Source: Streptomyces aidingensis (lineage in GTDB: Bacteria; Actinomycetota; Actinomycetes; Streptomycetales; Streptomycetaceae). From it: a stretch of 64,000 nt of DNA. The notes beneath the pieces were generated by a model. The model saw nothing but the letters and a program-made list of their open reading frames with translations, made no database searches and was not told where the DNA came from. Location of the stretch: contig NZ_FOLM01000009.1 in NCBI RefSeq assembly GCF_900112355.1, positions 124,001-188,000 on the forward strand, written 5' to 3'. The position numbers and the translations under genes were made by a program. Shown here piece after piece: positions 63,023 to 64,000 of the stretch. Position 1 is the stretch's first letter; every line of letters starts with the position of its first letter.

Positions 63023-63351
63023 TCGCCGTTCTGGGGCTGGTGCTGGGAGTCGTGGTGGGAGTCCTCACCCGGCCGGTGGTGCCCACCGAGGTGGAGCCGT
63101 ATCTGCCGATCGCCGTGGTGGCCGCGCTGGACGCCGTGTTCGGCGCGCTGCGCGCCCGGCTGGACGGCAAGTTCAGCGACAAGGTCTTCGTCGTCTCCTT
63201 CCTGTCCAATGTGGTGGTCGCCGCGCTGATCGTCTTCCTCGGCGACAAGCTCGGTGTGGGCGCGCAGCTCTCCACCGGGGTCGTGGTGGTGTTCGGCATC
63301 CGGATCTTCTCCAACGCCGCCTCCATCCGCCGTCACATCTTCCACGCCTGA
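63019..63351 (+). CDS. Small basic membrane protein (DUF1290, Sbp-like)
   Basis: A 110-residue protein with three to four hydrophobic helices (VIAVLGLVLGVVVGVLTRPV, SDKVFVVSFLSNVVVAALIV, STGVVVVFGIRIFSN) and a basic C-terminus. Such proteins are found between DUF881 genes across actinobacteria and in B. subtilis near ftsZ. The GTG at 63019 overlaps the upstream stop, with AGGAGAAGGA as ribosome binding site. Confidence 0.85.
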   Translation: MIAVLGLVLGVVVGVLTRPVVPTEVEPYLPIAVVAALDAVFGALRARLDGKFSDKVFVVSFLSNVVVAALIVFLGDKLGVGAQLSTGVVVVFGIRIFSNAASIRRHIFHA

Positions 63352-63365
63352 CCCGCCTGAGGCCG

Positions 63366-64000
63366 ATGACAAGCAACGACACCTCCCCCGAGAACCCCCC
63401 GGACCCCGCCGGACCCGGCGCCGACCGCCCGGACCGCACGGACCGAGCCGACCGCGCCGACCGCACCGCCGGGGACCCGCCGCCGACCGGCCGGGCGGCC
63501 CTGCTGTCCGGGCTGTGGCCGCCGCGGATCAGCCGCGCCCAGCTCATCGTCGCCGCCCTGCTGTTCGTGCTCGGCCTCGGCCTGGCCATCCAGGTCCGTG
63601 CCGCCGGCGAGGACAATGTGCTGCGCGGTGCCCGTCCGGAGGACCTGGTGCGCATCCTCAGCGACCTGGACGAGCGCACCCGCCGGCTGGCCGAGGAGCG
63701 GGACGGCCTGGAGGAGCAGCGCACCGAGCTGGAGTCCAGCTCCGACCAGGCCGAGGAGGCCCGGCGGCAGACCCGGGAGCGGGAACGCCAGCTCGGAGTG
63801 CTGGCCGGCACGGTGGCCGCCACCGGCCCCGGTATCGTGGTGCGGATCTCCGACCCGCTGGCCGGGGTCGGCGCCGACCACCTGCTGGACGCGGTGCAGG
63901 AGCTGCGCGCGGCCGGTGCCGAGGCGCTGGAGATCAACGGTGTGCGGATCGTGGCCGGCAGCTCCTTCACCGACGACGACGGAGCGGCGGTGATCGACGG
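63366..64000 (+). CDS. DUF881 family protein, second copy (partial)
   Basis: About 211 residues are visible before the window ends. A ~45-residue disordered Asp/Arg/Pro-rich start is followed by TM (~57-77, QLIVAALLFVLGLGLAIQV), a coiled coil (~80-140), and the start of the DUF881 domain (GPGIVVRISDPLAG, EALEINGVRIVAGSSF). It is 14 bp after the small basic protein gene. The pair of DUF881 proteins flanking one small basic protein is a fixed actinobacterial set. Confidence 0.8.
   Translation, partial: MTSNDTSPENPPDPAGPGADRPDRTDRADRADRTAGDPPPTGRAALLSGLWPPRISRAQLIVAALLFVLGLGLAIQVRAAGEDNVLRGARPEDLVRILSDLDERTRRLAEERDGLEEQRTELESSSDQAEEARRQTRERERQLGVLAGTVAATGPGIVVRISDPLAGVGADHLLDAVQELRAAGAEALEINGVRIVAGSSFTDDDGAAVID

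Overview
The window is very GC-rich actinobacterial chromosome with strong G/C bias at third codon positions, and it reads as core chromosome of a Streptomyces-like organism (family Streptomycetaceae). The evidence is the protein families present: an NsdA-like regulator, SpoIIE-type PP2C phosphatases with PAS/GAF sensors, an RsbW-like ATPase, conservon-type histidine kinase and DUF742 proteins, Family 2B encapsulin shells, crr-ptsI under a DasR-type operator, and the DUF881 / small-basic-protein / DUF881 set. I saw no rRNA, tRNA, CRISPR array, insertion sequence, prophage or biosynthetic gene cluster.

Layout. 1-9.4 kb: end of an MmpL-type exporter; a divergent MFS transporter / ROK regulator pair; a gluzincin-like metalloprotease with a 73-residue partner; a stand-alone family A DNA polymerase; an RsbW-like ATPase; a Cds1-type PLP enzyme; a DeoR regulator. 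9.6-19 kb: a polytopic membrane protein carrying a GxSxG hydrolase motif; a beta-helix/AAA fusion; two tandem Family 2B encapsulin shell genes; a proline-rich DUF6643-like protein. 19-26.5 kb: a Glu/Asp racemase-like protein; a dihydroxyacetone kinase operon (44-codon ORF, dhaK, dhaL, dhaM); a Ser/Thr kinase with TPR-like repeats; an unknown 164-residue protein; an APH-fold kinase. 26.7-31.5 kb: an NsdA-like regulator, a PAS-PP2C phosphatase and a HEAT-repeat protein. 31.7-39.6 kb: a translationally coupled GT4-GT4-SGNH hydrolase-hydantoinase/5-oxoprolinase operon and a convergent cNMP-binding-domain protein. 39.8-49.1 kb: a PAS-PAS-GAF-PP2C phosphatase, then a three-gene SMC operon resembling MukF/MukE/MukB (JetA/B/C) with no adjacent JetD/MksG nuclease. 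49.2-53 kb: a small membrane protein and a reduced conservon (cvnA-like and cvnC-like only). 53.2-64 kb: acetoacetyl-CoA ligase, an unknown 301-residue protein, ptsI and crr, a CDP-alcohol phosphatidyltransferase, a ManC-like nucleotidyltransferase, and DUF881 / small basic / DUF881. As I remember it, this last order corresponds to an S. coelicolor core region around SCO1385-SCO1393.

How the parts connect. crr and ptsI encode PTS components, and DhaM 36 kb away depends on the PTS phosphorelay, so both loci belong to the same phosphoryl-transfer economy; HPr is not in the window. The crr promoter has a 12-bp palindrome of DasR type between its -35 and -10 boxes. Several genes start 6-7 nt after a TANNNT-like hexamer, which suggests leaderless transcripts. 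Convergent gene pairs are often separated by long perfect hairpins.

Most worth a second look: the nuclease-less MukBEF/Wadjet-like SMC operon with altered Walker motifs (42015-49147), and the tandem encapsulin shells with no recognisable cargo enzyme beside them and a 13-bp hairpin between the two genes (15329-18278).
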